Shown: positions 8,109-16,330 of the stretch, piece by piece
Position numbering within the stretch: position 1 is the stretch's first letter
How the letters are laid out: the number at the start of each line of letters is the position of its first letter
Assembly: GCF_013376045.1 (NCBI RefSeq)
Contig: NZ_JABMJG010000006.1
Coordinates: 124,001-188,000 of the forward strand
Reading direction: 5' to 3'
Length of the DNA stretch: 64,000 nt
Source: Variovorax sp. SG517
GTDB taxonomy: Bacteria; Pseudomonadota; Gammaproteobacteria; Burkholderiales; Burkholderiaceae_C
Notes under the pieces: model-generated
Seen by the model: the letters and a program-made list of their open reading frames with translations, nothing else
Told to the model about the DNA's origin: nothing
Database searches by the model: none
Position numbers and translations under genes: made by a program

Positions 8109-8120
8109 TCAGTATACTGA
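8109..8120. promoter_or_regulatory. perfect palindrome TCAGTATACTGA, candidate GntR operator
   Basis: TCAGTATACTGA is a perfect 12-bp palindrome with a GTATAC core, 100 bp from the related site at 8009-8020 and about 100 bp before the gntR-type gene. It also supplies TATACT on both strands, so it may overlap the regulator's own -10. Two like sites between divergent genes suggest autoregulation plus control of the catabolic operon. Confidence 0.55.
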
Positions 8121-8219
8121 TATGCCATCAGCGCTTGCTGTTGTCGGTACCGCAGCCCCAGGATCGAGCGCCCTGGGAAGCGCGCTTTAAGCTCACGCCT
8201 TCGCCCCTTGATCGCCCAC

Positions 8220-8891
8220 ATGCAAGTCAGTGAAGAAAACTCCGCAGCCAACCAGCCGAGCTTGAGCGCCTCGGCATACGACTACCTGCTGGCGCGCTTG
8301 CGCAGCGGCCTCCTGGGCGCAAGCGACAAGCTGGTCGAGGCCGACATCGCAAATCAGCTGGGGGTTTCGCGCGTGCCCGTGCGCCAGGCGCTTCTTCAAC
8401 TCGTTGCCGAGGGCTACCTGGTCAGCACGCCACGCGGCTACAAAGTCCCCACGCTCACGCCGCAAGACGTCGAGGATGTGTTCGAGCTGAGGCTCCTTCT
8501 CGAGCCTCGAGCCGCCGCCCTCGCCGCCCGCGACATCACCGCCGAGCAGCTGCAGCGCGTGGACCTCGCAGTGTCCGAAGCCCAACGGGCGCACGACATG
8601 AATGACGCGTCGGGCGCCTTCAGCGCCGGACGCCACTTCCGGGATGCCTGGCTCGCCGCAGTGCGAAACAAGAGGCTTGCATCGGGCATCGCCCGGTATG
8701 CGGATCAGGTGGCGCTCGTAAGGCGAATGACGCTGGGCAATTTCGAGCGTCGCCTCGCAGTCATCGCCGGCTACCGGGATCTGCGAAGTGCCTTTGCACG
8801 ACACGACAGCATCACGGCTCACGATGCCATGCTTCGACTCGTGCTTGGAGCGCAACGCGACTTCGCAGAGCTGGTACAGAACTCTTCCTGA
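8220..8891 (+). CDS. GntR-family transcriptional regulator, FCD subfamily
   Basis: 223 residues from ATG 8220; an in-frame TTG at 8208 is possible but less likely. Residues about 15-75 form the winged helix of GntR proteins (SAYDYLLARLRSGLLG then LVEADIANQLGVSRVPVRQAL), followed by an FCD helical effector domain (residues 85-220) with the DVEDVFELRLLLEP linker and conserved His in GRHFRDA. FCD regulators bind organic acids, often with a metal, and usually repress nearby catabolic genes. It is divergent from the dioxygenase operon with two GTATAC sites between, and is its likely regulator. Confidence 0.92.
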   Translation: MQVSEENSAANQPSLSASAYDYLLARLRSGLLGASDKLVEADIANQLGVSRVPVRQALLQLVAEGYLVSTPRGYKVPTLTPQDVEDVFELRLLLEPRAAALAARDITAEQLQRVDLAVSEAQRAHDMNDASGAFSAGRHFRDAWLAAVRNKRLASGIARYADQVALVRRMTLGNFERRLAVIAGYRDLRSAFARHDSITAHDAMLRLVLGAQRDFAELVQNSS

Positions 8892-9252
8892 GCCTCGCAA
8901 GGAGAGCGACGCCATCGAAAGCACTCCGGCATCGCGCTCCTTGCGAATTCTTTCCACCCCCGACCGGCGCCTCTCAAGGGTGCCGGGGATCGCTCACGCC
9001 CACACGCCGCTCGTTCCGCATCCGGATCACGACTCATCGGAAATCGCCGGCCATCACCGGACCTCGGCAAATGCGACGCTCCTCCTTCCTCAGGCCAACA
9101 GCAAACCGCATGACGATTCGTGCGCTGCCGTGCGCCTCTTCAATGGATTCAGAAACTTGCTTGCTGGGTCGTTCGAAATTTCGCGTTTGCTCCCGATCGC
9201 CGTGCGCCCTGTAATCAACGACATGGTCGAACCGCTGCAACAAAAGGAGCAC
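8892..9252 (+). other. 361-bp intergenic region
   Basis: No convincing gene is seen between the GntR stop and the DapA-family start. In-frame extension of the downstream gene reaches back here, but the translated stretch is Ser/Pro/Arg-rich without family features and the good ribosome site AAGGAG lies at 9244-9249. The region holds the palindrome CGAAATTTCG at 9174-9183 and probably the promoter of 9253-11084. Confidence 0.6.
9174..9183. promoter_or_regulatory. palindrome CGAAATTTCG upstream of DapA-family gene
   Basis: Perfect 10-bp inverted repeat 70 bp before the ATG at 9253. Could be an operator; no regulator can be assigned and the length allows chance occurrence. Confidence 0.3.
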
Positions 9253-10209
9253 ATGAAGTACACGAAGGACAACGCCCAGCATTACGCGAAAGAGCACTTC
9301 ACCGGCGTCTGGGCCGCAAGCACCACCCCCTACCGTCCGGATCTCTCGTTCGACGAGGAGGCGTTCGCGCGGAACATCGATCACTGGATCGGAGCGCTCA
9401 AGGTGGCCGGACTCTTCATCACCGGCAAACAGGGAGAGTTCTTTTCCATGTCCGTGCCGGAGAGAAAGCGCAGCTTCGAAATCGCTGCGCAGGTCTGCGA
9501 GGGGCGCGCTCGCACCGTGATGTCCTGCTCCGACACCAATCTCGATGTCGTCATCGATCTCGCGCGCCATGCCGAGAAGCACGGCGCGGACTGGATCATC
9601 GTGCACAGCCCCGTGCTCCATTTCGCCAATGACGTCGAAGAGACCGTCTACGAGTACTACCGGCACCTGAGCGAAACGCTGGACATCGGCATAGCCATGT
9701 GGAACCACCCTGATTGTGGATACATCATGTCGCCCAAGCTCTGCGCCAGGATCGCCGAGCTGCCGAACATCGTCGCGATCAAGTACAGCGTCCCGCGGGA
9801 GCAATATGCGGAACTCACGCGCCTCGTTGGCGACCGGATTCAGGTGAGCACGGCCTCCGAAGAGGAGTGGCTCGACAACATCATCGATCTCGGCTGGCGC
9901 TTGTACTTGTGTTCCACGCCACCGCTTCTTCTGCAGACGGCCAAGGAACAACGCATTCACGAGTACACGAAGCTCGCGTTCGAAGGTCGCCACGCCGAAG
10001 CCCGTGCTGTCCGCGACAGCCTGGAGCCCGCACGACAGGCATTCCGCAAGAGCCGCCCCGCCGGCACGCCGCAAGCGCACACGAAGTACTGGCAGGAACT
10101 GCTGGGACAGGCGGGTGGACCGGTGCGCCGGCCGCTGCTCGGGCTGACCGAAGAACAGAAGGCACTGACGCGCCGGATGTTTCTCGAAAGCGGTCTCTCG
10201 GGTGGCTGA
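9253..10209 (+). CDS. dihydrodipicolinate synthase/N-acetylneuraminate lyase family protein
   Basis: 318 residues, ATG preceded by AAGGAG four bases upstream. This is a class I aldolase-like TIM barrel: FTGVWAASTTPY at the N-terminus, FITGKQGEF in the substrate loop, and the Schiff-base Lys in NIVAIKYSVP (about residue 177). The usual YNVP substrate loop of DapA reads MWNHPDCGY, and the C-terminus is longer than in DapA, so it is probably a catabolic pyruvate-dependent aldolase, lyase or hydratase rather than lysine biosynthesis. It precedes an aspartate-dehydrogenase-like gene by 62 bp, probably in one transcript. Substrate unknown. Confidence 0.85.
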   Translation: MKYTKDNAQHYAKEHFTGVWAASTTPYRPDLSFDEEAFARNIDHWIGALKVAGLFITGKQGEFFSMSVPERKRSFEIAAQVCEGRARTVMSCSDTNLDVVIDLARHAEKHGADWIIVHSPVLHFANDVEETVYEYYRHLSETLDIGIAMWNHPDCGYIMSPKLCARIAELPNIVAIKYSVPREQYAELTRLVGDRIQVSTASEEEWLDNIIDLGWRLYLCSTPPLLLQTAKEQRIHEYTKLAFEGRHAEARAVRDSLEPARQAFRKSRPAGTPQAHTKYWQELLGQAGGPVRRPLLGLTEEQKALTRRMFLESGLSGG

Positions 10210-10271
10210 AGCAAGTCGCTTCCGCTCGTGCTCACATTCAACACGCCACGCGGCAGTTCGCCTCAAGAAAA

Positions 10272-11084
10272 ATGATGATGCAGGTATCCCGAAATTGCCG
10301 GAGCATTGCGCTCATCGGCTTTGGCGCGTTGGGCCAGGCCGTCGCCCGTGAGTTGAAGGCCGGGCACTTGCCCGGCGTGGAATTCCTGGGTGCCCTGGTG
10401 ACCGGTGTCTCGCCGCATGCCGAGCTCGATCGAGCTTGGCATTCCGTAGACGACTTGCTCGCCGCCGGTCCCGACCTGGTCGTGGAAGTGGCTGGCCATG
10501 CCGCCCTCGAAAGCCATGCACCACGCTGTCTGGAGGCAGGGTGCGATCTCGTCGCGGCGTCGGTGGGCGCGCTGATGGATCCTTTGCTGCGCGCCCGGCT
10601 GTGGGACTCTGCTCGCCTGGGCAAGAGTCGGCTTCTCGTCCCGTCGGGTGCACTCGGAGGGCTGGACTACCTGCGGGCGGCACGGCGCGTCGGTGCTGTC
10701 CACGTGGAGTATCGAGGAAGCAAACCGGTGGCCGCATGGCATGGCACCGCTGCAGAAAAACTGACAGACCTCCGAGCCATGGAAAAACGCACCGTCTTCT
10801 TTCGCGGAAATGCCGAAGAAGCGGCAACTCGATTCCCTCAGAATGCCAATGTCGTCGCGGCCCTTGCTCTCGCCGTGGGAGATCCTCAGGCCGTGAGCGT
10901 CGAGCTCGTCGCGGACCCGGAGTCCCATTCGAACAGCCATGAGGTGACCGCCTGCGGCGAGGCGGGAACGATGCGGATCGTTGTCGAGAACCTGCCTACG
11001 GCAGGCAATCCGAAATCATCTCGAATCACCGCCTACAGCGTGCTGGACGCGGTGGCCTCGCACTGGGGCGACGTGTGCCAGTGA
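10272..11084 (+). CDS. aspartate dehydrogenase-like NAD(P)-dependent oxidoreductase
   Basis: 270 residues, about the size of NadX aspartate dehydrogenase. Three consecutive ATG codons (10272, 10275, 10278) can all serve as start. Rossmann motif IALIGFGALGQAVA lies at residues 12-25; VVEVAGHAAL, SVGALMD and LLVPSGALGGLDYL are hallmark stretches of the NadX family, and PQNANVVAALALA marks the C-terminal domain. Known members oxidise L-aspartate to iminoaspartate or work in reverse as amino acid dehydrogenases. In this neighbourhood a catabolic amine or hydroxy-acid role is as likely as NAD biosynthesis. Ends 14 bp from the convergent LysR stop. Confidence 0.85.
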   Translation: MMMQVSRNCRSIALIGFGALGQAVARELKAGHLPGVEFLGALVTGVSPHAELDRAWHSVDDLLAAGPDLVVEVAGHAALESHAPRCLEAGCDLVAASVGALMDPLLRARLWDSARLGKSRLLVPSGALGGLDYLRAARRVGAVHVEYRGSKPVAAWHGTAAEKLTDLRAMEKRTVFFRGNAEEAATRFPQNANVVAALALAVGDPQAVSVELVADPESHSNSHEVTACGEAGTMRIVVENLPTAGNPKSSRITAYSVLDAVASHWGDVCQ

Positions 11085-11098
11085 GTCCAGCCATGCCG

Positions 11099-12004
11099 CT
11101 ATCCGCGCGCAAACTCCAGGAGGTGGTCGCTCATCGCCTGAGTCGCCGCGGAGGTGGTCCTGCGCTTGAGTGTCGCCAGGCTCACGTACCTCTCGACGGT
11201 AGGAGAGACAAGTGGAACCGCCAGCACTGCGCCCGTCTCGCTGAAGCGAACCGAATAGGCCGGCAGCACAGCCACTCCCATGCCGGCGGCAACCATGGCC
11301 ACTGCGGTCGCCACATGGTTGACTTCCTGGGAAGGAGTGATGCTTTCCCCGATCGATTCCATGGCCGAGTCCATGATCGCGCGCAGCCCGCTGCCCTTAG
11401 ACATTGCGACGACGGGTTCGGACAGCAGGTCATTCCACGTCGCCTGCTGTACGTTCCCCAACCGATGTTCACGACGGCACACGAGGACCATGACATCCGT
11501 CAACAGCACCGTCGAGACGAGTTCCGGATGCTCTCCATCCAGAGTGGCAACGAGCAGATCGATGTCTCCGTCTTCCAGAGCCCGCAGAAGGCTGGCGGAG
11601 GAGTCGTCGCAGACGCGGACGGTGACTTCCGGATACCTCTCGCGGAAGGCCTGGATCGCCACTGGCAGGAAGGTCGAGGCCAGCAGCGGCGTGGCACCGA
11701 CGCGCACGCGGCCACGCCGGACGGCACCCACGTCTCGCAGATTGGATGTCATTCGGTCGATGTCGCCGAGCAGGTGTTCCAGCGATTGCAGCAGCTCCTG
11801 TCCCGCGTCGGTGAGTTCCAGGCGCCGCGTGGTCCGGTCCAGCAGACGGAGTTCGAGCTCCGCCTCGAGGTTGCGAATCAACGAAGAAAGCGCTGATTGC
11901 GTGATGAACAGTTGCTCTGCAGCCCGCGTGAAGCTACCTGCGTGTGCCACTGCAACGAAGGCACGCATCTGCTTCAACGAGATATTTCTGTTCTCTTTTT
12001 TCAT
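11099..12004 (-). CDS. LysR-family transcriptional regulator
   Basis: 301 residues from ATG 12004. N-terminal LysR helix-turn-helix at about 8-67 (LKQMRAFVAVAHAGSFTRAAEQLFITQSALSSLIRNLE), then a periplasmic-binding-like effector domain from about 98. Divergent from the 3-hydroxyanthranilate dioxygenase gene with only 12 bases between the two start codons, so the promoters must lie inside the opposing coding regions or the true LysR start is the later Met (MRAFVAV, 11968). Likely controls the dioxygenase gene and perhaps the genes after it. Confidence 0.9.
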   Translation of the reverse strand: MKKENRNISLKQMRAFVAVAHAGSFTRAAEQLFITQSALSSLIRNLEAELELRLLDRTTRRLELTDAGQELLQSLEHLLGDIDRMTSNLRDVGAVRRGRVRVGATPLLASTFLPVAIQAFRERYPEVTVRVCDDSSASLLRALEDGDIDLLVATLDGEHPELVSTVLLTDVMVLVCRREHRLGNVQQATWNDLLSEPVVAMSKGSGLRAIMDSAMESIGESITPSQEVNHVATAVAMVAAGMGVAVLPAYSVRFSETGAVLAVPLVSPTVERYVSLATLKRRTTSAATQAMSDHLLEFARG

Positions 12005-12016
12005 GGCGAGATGAAT

Positions 12017-12613
12017 ATGAATCTTAAGTATGGTGAGCCCATCAATTTTGGCAACTGGCTGGCCGAGAACGCAGCGAGCCTTGTGCCTCCCGTTGGGAAC
12101 AAGCAGATATGGGCCGACTCGGACCTGATCTGCACGGTCGTCGGCGGACCCAATCAGCGTTCGGATTTCCACGACGACCCCTTCGAGGAGTACTTCCATC
12201 AGTTCAGAGGGACGGCACATCTTCTTCTGTGGGACCGTGGGCAGTTCGAGCGCGTGAACCTCAAGGAGGGCGACACCTTCTTGTTGCCCGCCCACGTGCG
12301 CCACTCGCCGCAGCGGCCCGAGCCCGGCAGCCTCTGCACCGTCATCGAGCGATCTCGTCCGATAGGAGAGAAGGACGCGTTCGAGTGGGTCTGCGCGAAA
12401 TGCGGCTCGCTCATCGTGCGCAAGGAACTGCAACTGCAGAGCATCGTGAGCGACCTGCCCAAGGTCTTCGCGCAGTTCTATGAGACAAGCGAAGCGGACC
12501 GCACATGCAAGGCGTGCGGCACCGTCCATCCTGCCGGGGATTGGGGCAAGTGGCACGCGGACCTGGCCCTCCATCATCCCGATGCGGCCGTGCCCGCTGC
12601 GAAGGGATCCTGA
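12017..12613 (+). CDS. nbaC: 3-hydroxyanthranilate 3,4-dioxygenase
   Basis: 198 residues. ATG 12017 is preferred over the in-frame ATG at 12011 because GGCGAG (12005-12010) lies six bases before it and the resulting N-terminus MNLKYGEPINFGNWL matches the bacterial enzyme. The cupin iron ligands are His52, Glu58 (HDDPFEEYF) and His96 (HVRHSPQRP); a second, rubredoxin-like metal site is Cys126, Cys129, Cys164 and Cys167. The enzyme opens 3-hydroxyanthranilate to 2-amino-3-carboxymuconate semialdehyde. A C-terminal extension of about 20 residues (DWGKWHADLALHHPDAA) follows the metal site and is longer than in the enzyme I know. Followed by a Bug receptor and a flavin reductase on the same strand. 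Confidence 0.95.
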   Translation: MNLKYGEPINFGNWLAENAASLVPPVGNKQIWADSDLICTVVGGPNQRSDFHDDPFEEYFHQFRGTAHLLLWDRGQFERVNLKEGDTFLLPAHVRHSPQRPEPGSLCTVIERSRPIGEKDAFEWVCAKCGSLIVRKELQLQSIVSDLPKVFAQFYETSEADRTCKACGTVHPAGDWGKWHADLALHHPDAAVPAAKGS

Positions 12614-12810
12614 GCACTCAGCGCAGTACATCGAACCCTCCGAGCGTCGCAGCCAAGGGTCTCGCCAGGCAACCACAAGGTCTCTTGGAGTTGCCCTCGC
12701 AGTGACCTTCTCGCGCTCCCGACCGATCAACGCAGACCTCCACCAAGCCGAACAGAGCGACTTCACCTCGAAGACGTCGCCGCCAACTCACTCAACCCTC
12801 GGAGAACCTC

Positions 12811-13815
12811 ATGACTGGTCACGACTCCAAGCGCCTGATCCTCAAGACTGTCCTTCTCGCCACCGCAACCTGTCTTTTTGGAGGAGCAGCTCCGGCCTTG
12901 CACGCCGAAGCTGCGTATCCGAACAAGCCCATCCGCGTCGTGGTTCCCTTTCCCGCCGGAGGCGCCGTGGACACGTTCGTGCGCATCATCGGCCCGGAAC
13001 TGACGACGCAGATGGGGCAGCCGATCGTCATCCTGAACAAACCAGGTGGCGGCTCGCAGATCGCCGCGGCGGATGTGCTGTCGTCGCCAGCCGACGGATA
13101 CACCGTGTTCGTCGGGCAGACCGGGGACTTCAGCGTCAACCCGATCCTGTACAAGAACATCACCTACATCCCCGCTCGGGACTTCGATGGCGTTTCCATG
13201 CTCGTGCGTGCGCCGCAGGTGATGCTGGCCAACGTCTCCGGCAAGATCAACAGCCTCCAGTCGTTGAAGCAGACGATGTCCTCGCCGGAAGGGATCGTCC
13301 TCTACGGCTCCTTCGGACCCGGCACGGCGCCGCATCTTCTGGGACACATCCTGTCGAGAAGCGCATCGGGGGCCAAGTTCACACATATCCCGTACAAGGG
13401 ATTTCCCCCGGCGATGCAGGCGATCATGACGAAAGAGATCGACCTGCTGTTCGATGCGGTCCCCGGCACGCTCAACATGATGCGAACCGGCAAGGTCGTT
13501 CCACTGGCCGTCGCGGACTCCAGCCGCAACAGCCACCTGCCGAACGTTCCGACAACGGCAGAGATCGGACTGCCATCTCTCGTCATGGACTTCTGGATCG
13601 GGGTCGCGGTGAAGAAGGGCACCCCGCGGGAACTCATCAACCGAATTCACGACGCCTTCGAGAAAGCCGTGTCCAACCCCGAGAACTGGAAGAAGTTCTC
13701 CGACCTGGGCTACAGCCGCGTTTCGATGACGCCCGAGCAGTTCGACAACGCGGTTCGCGCCGAAACCAGCAAGATCAAGCCGGTGATCGTCGAGGCCGGC
13801 GTATCCATTGAATGA
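12811..13815 (+). CDS. Bug-family (tripartite tricarboxylate transporter) periplasmic receptor
   Basis: 334 residues; ATG with CGGAGA upstream. A signal peptide spans about residues 1-33 (LLATATCLFGGAAPALHA). Bug hallmarks follow: YPNKPIRVVVPFPAGGAVDT, a GGGSQIAA stretch, SPADGYTV, HIPYKG and LPNVPTTAEIGLP. Bug proteins bind carboxylates in the periplasm for a TctAB permease or for sensing; no TctA or TctB gene is in the window. Its place after the 3-hydroxyanthranilate dioxygenase (197 bp gap) suggests an aromatic acid ligand (inference). Confidence 0.93.
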   Translation: MTGHDSKRLILKTVLLATATCLFGGAAPALHAEAAYPNKPIRVVVPFPAGGAVDTFVRIIGPELTTQMGQPIVILNKPGGGSQIAAADVLSSPADGYTVFVGQTGDFSVNPILYKNITYIPARDFDGVSMLVRAPQVMLANVSGKINSLQSLKQTMSSPEGIVLYGSFGPGTAPHLLGHILSRSASGAKFTHIPYKGFPPAMQAIMTKEIDLLFDAVPGTLNMMRTGKVVPLAVADSSRNSHLPNVPTTAEIGLPSLVMDFWIGVAVKKGTPRELINRIHDAFEKAVSNPENWKKFSDLGYSRVSMTPEQFDNAVRAETSKIKPVIVEAGVSIE

Positions 13816-13980
13816 TCGAGCAGGCCGGGCTCCGGCCGATTGCTCGCACGGCTCACACCCGTGCTTCACGGCGGGCCGATCCCATCGTTCCGAGAACACC
13901 TCGCCTGGCTTGAGAAGCACCAGGCGAGTCAAGCTGCTCCTCGCAGCAAATTCCCCCTCCCCACCATCGGTGGCATCGAC

Positions 13981-14592
13981 ATGGCACCAGCTCAGATGAC
14001 GTACCTTGATCCCCGGGAGATGCTCGCCGCCGACATCTACAAAATCATGACTGGCATCGTGGTCCCCAGGCCCATCGCATGGGTCACCACGAAATCGCGC
14101 CAAGGCGTCGTGAATCTCGCACCGTTCTCCTCCTTCACCTTCGTCAGCCACTCACCGCCCATGCTTGCCATCGGCGTCGACACTAAACCCCATGGCTCCG
14201 GTCTGAAAGACACGGCGCGGAACATCCTCGAGACGCAGGAGTTCGTCGTTCACATCGCCGATCGATCTCTGCTGCCGCCGCTTCATGCGAGCGCCGAGGA
14301 GTATCCGACCGAGATCAGCGAGATCGAGGTGCTCGGCCTGCGCACCTTGCCGGCGTCACGAATCGGCACGCCTCGACTCGCGGATGCACCCGTCGCCGTC
14401 GAATGCCGGCTTCATCGCTGCATCGAGTTGGGGACGGGGCCCACGAGACTGTTCATCGGAGAAGTGCAGTGTTTTCACGTCCGTGACTCGCTGCTTGCGG
14501 CGGGCAAGATCGACACGGCCCTGCTCGACCCGATCTCCCGGCTCGCCGGCCCTCACTACGCGACGATCGACCAGATTCTTCCGGGGTCATGA
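13981..14592 (+). CDS. flavin reductase family protein (DIM6/NTAB type FMN-binding)
   Basis: 203 residues from ATG 13981; a second in-frame ATG at 13996 is also possible. The FMN-binding split-barrel pattern is clear: PRPIAWVTTKSRQGVVNLAPFSSF near the N-terminus, then HSPPMLAIGVD and a NILETQEFVVHI segment. Such proteins reduce FMN for two-component monooxygenases or are flavoprotein oxygenases themselves. It follows the Bug gene by 165 bp on the same strand, suggesting one catabolic unit with the 3-hydroxyanthranilate dioxygenase. The partner oxygenase is not in the immediate vicinity. Confidence 0.88.
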   Translation: MAPAQMTYLDPREMLAADIYKIMTGIVVPRPIAWVTTKSRQGVVNLAPFSSFTFVSHSPPMLAIGVDTKPHGSGLKDTARNILETQEFVVHIADRSLLPPLHASAEEYPTEISEIEVLGLRTLPASRIGTPRLADAPVAVECRLHRCIELGTGPTRLFIGEVQCFHVRDSLLAAGKIDTALLDPISRLAGPHYATIDQILPGS

Positions 14593-14603
14593 TGCGCATC
14601 CGA

Positions 14604-14623
14604 GTTGCATCGCAAGATGCAAC
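14604..14623 (+). terminator. 8-bp perfect hairpin with GCAA tetraloop
   Basis: GTTGCATC, loop GCAA, GATGCAAC: a perfect stem closed by a GNRA tetraloop, 11 bp after the flavin reductase stop and between convergent genes. There is no T run after it, so it may act as an mRNA 3' end stabiliser or a weak terminator rather than a canonical intrinsic terminator. Confidence 0.5.
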
Positions 14624-14715
14624 CATCGATCGGCGCCCGGCTGACCGGTCACCCCGCCGCGAAGCACTCCGGGACCGCAGCAGTCGCCTGCCGCCCCGGA
14701 CCCGACACGGCCCTT

Positions 14716-16170
14716 TCAGGCCTTGGACGACGCGGCCTCGATCTGCATGAAGTGCGAGACGTTCTTGACGGTCATGTAGTGATGGAGCCCTTCCGAGCCG
14801 CCTTCTCGCCCATAGCCGCTCGATTTGACGCCCCCGAACGGCGTCTCCGGCAGCGACGCTTCCAGGGTGTTGATCGAGAAGTTGCCGCACTCGACCTCCT
14901 CCACCATCCGATCGGCCTTGGCCGCGTCGTGCGTGAAGCCGTAGGCCGCCAGGCCGAAGGGCACCGCGTTGGCCTGCGCGATCGCTTCGTCCAGCGAGCT
15001 CACCGGGTTGATGATGGCCAGGGGGCCGAAGGGCTCCTCCCCCATGACACGGGCACGAAGCGGGACATTCGCCAACACGGTGGGCTCGAAGAAATAGCCG
15101 GCACGATCCATGCGCTTGCCACCCGCGAGCAGACGAGCGCCGCAATCCGTGGCGTCATCCACGAGTTCGGTCAGCGCCTGGACCCGGCGGCCGTTGGTCA
15201 ACGGACCCATCTCCACGCCGGCGACCATGCCGTCGCCCACACGCAGGGCGCGGGCGCGCTCGGCGAAGATTTCCACGAATTCGTCAAAGACCTTCTCGTC
15301 GACGAAGAAACGGGTTGGCGAGGTACATACCTGGCCCGCGTTTCGCATCTTGCGGTTCGCAGACATCACTGCCGCGTCTCGCACATCCACGTCGTCGCAG
15401 ACGATCACCGGCGCATGGCCGCCGAGTTCCATGAGCACCGGCGTCATGTGCTGGGACGCAAGCGTCGTGAGATGACGGCCCACGCTGGTCGAACCCGTGA
15501 ACGCGACCAGACGCACTTGATCCTTGGGGATCAGGTAGCCGGAGATCTCGGCCGGATCGCCGAAGACAAGATTGAGCACACCACGCGGCAGACCCGCATC
15601 GTGGAACGCGCGGGCGATGTGCAGGGCGCCGGCCGGGGTCTCTTCTGCGGCCTTGAGAATGATCGAGCAGCCCGACGCAATGGCGCCACCGATCTTGCGA
15701 GCGGGCTGGCTCATCGGAAAGTTCCACGGCGAGAAGGCGGCCACGGTGCCGATGGGCTGGTGGTGCACGATGTAGCGCGTGCCTTGGGCACTCGGTATCA
15801 CGCGGCCATAGGTGCGCACCGCCTCGCCAGCGTCCCACTCGAAGAACTCGCAGCCCCGGATCACTTCCAGGCGCGCCTGCGGCAGCGGCTTGCCATGCTC
15901 GAGCGTGATCGAGTGCGCAATCTCCTCGATACGCTCGCGCATCAGCCGCGCGGCGCGCCGCAGAACCTCCGCGCGTTCGCTGGGTGCGGTGCGACGCCAT
16001 GCGCGGAAGCCCTCATCGGCGGCGCCGAGCGCGTCGTCCAGATCCGAGCTCTCGGCGCGCGGCAGCCGCCCGATCTCGCGTTCGGTCGCCGGGTTGACCA
16101 CGGCCATGTCGCTGCGCGTCTTGCGCCAGGCGCCACCGATATAGAGCTGGAGGTCGGGGTATTCGATCAT
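14716..16170 (-). CDS. NAD(P)-dependent aldehyde dehydrogenase
   Basis: 484 residues, normal for the ALDH superfamily. The motifs are FSPWNFPM, the cofactor-binding FTGSTSVGRHL, catalytic Glu in MELGGHAP, catalytic Cys in GQVCTSPTR, and EEPFGPLAII. It is most like succinate-semialdehyde/alpha-ketoglutarate-semialdehyde-type enzymes, but the aldehyde cannot be read from sequence. A LysR gene is divergent from it (start 16331) with 160 bp between, and is the likely regulator. Convergent with the flavin reductase gene. Confidence 0.92.
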   Translation of the reverse strand: MIEYPDLQLYIGGAWRKTRSDMAVVNPATEREIGRLPRAESSDLDDALGAADEGFRAWRRTAPSERAEVLRRAARLMRERIEEIAHSITLEHGKPLPQARLEVIRGCEFFEWDAGEAVRTYGRVIPSAQGTRYIVHHQPIGTVAAFSPWNFPMSQPARKIGGAIASGCSIILKAAEETPAGALHIARAFHDAGLPRGVLNLVFGDPAEISGYLIPKDQVRLVAFTGSTSVGRHLTTLASQHMTPVLMELGGHAPVIVCDDVDVRDAAVMSANRKMRNAGQVCTSPTRFFVDEKVFDEFVEIFAERARALRVGDGMVAGVEMGPLTNGRRVQALTELVDDATDCGARLLAGGKRMDRAGYFFEPTVLANVPLRARVMGEEPFGPLAIINPVSSLDEAIAQANAVPFGLAAYGFTHDAAKADRMVEEVECGNFSINTLEASLPETPFGGVKSSGYGREGGSEGLHHYMTVKNVSHFMQIEAASSKA

Positions 16171-16330
16171 TGAAGGCGTCCTTGAGAAGTGGGGGGTTCA
16201 TTCATCCGAGAGGCACTATGGCAGTCCGGCAAATTTCCAAAAAGTGAATTCATTTACCATCGACTTGAAAATAAGTGATGGCCAGGACACAGGTGGTGCC
16301 CTGCTTTTTTCTCTCTCGAAGGGGTTGCTC

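Noticed and set aside
8208..8219. TTG start for the GntR gene
   Set aside because: No ribosome site and an ATG four codons later fits the family.
8788..9252. N-terminal extension of the DapA-family gene
   Set aside because: Overlaps the GntR gene, lacks family similarity, and a good ribosome site stands before ATG 9253.
16245..16252. TGAATTCA palindrome as LysR operator
   Set aside because: Only 8 bp and not of T-N11-A form; too weak to list as a site.
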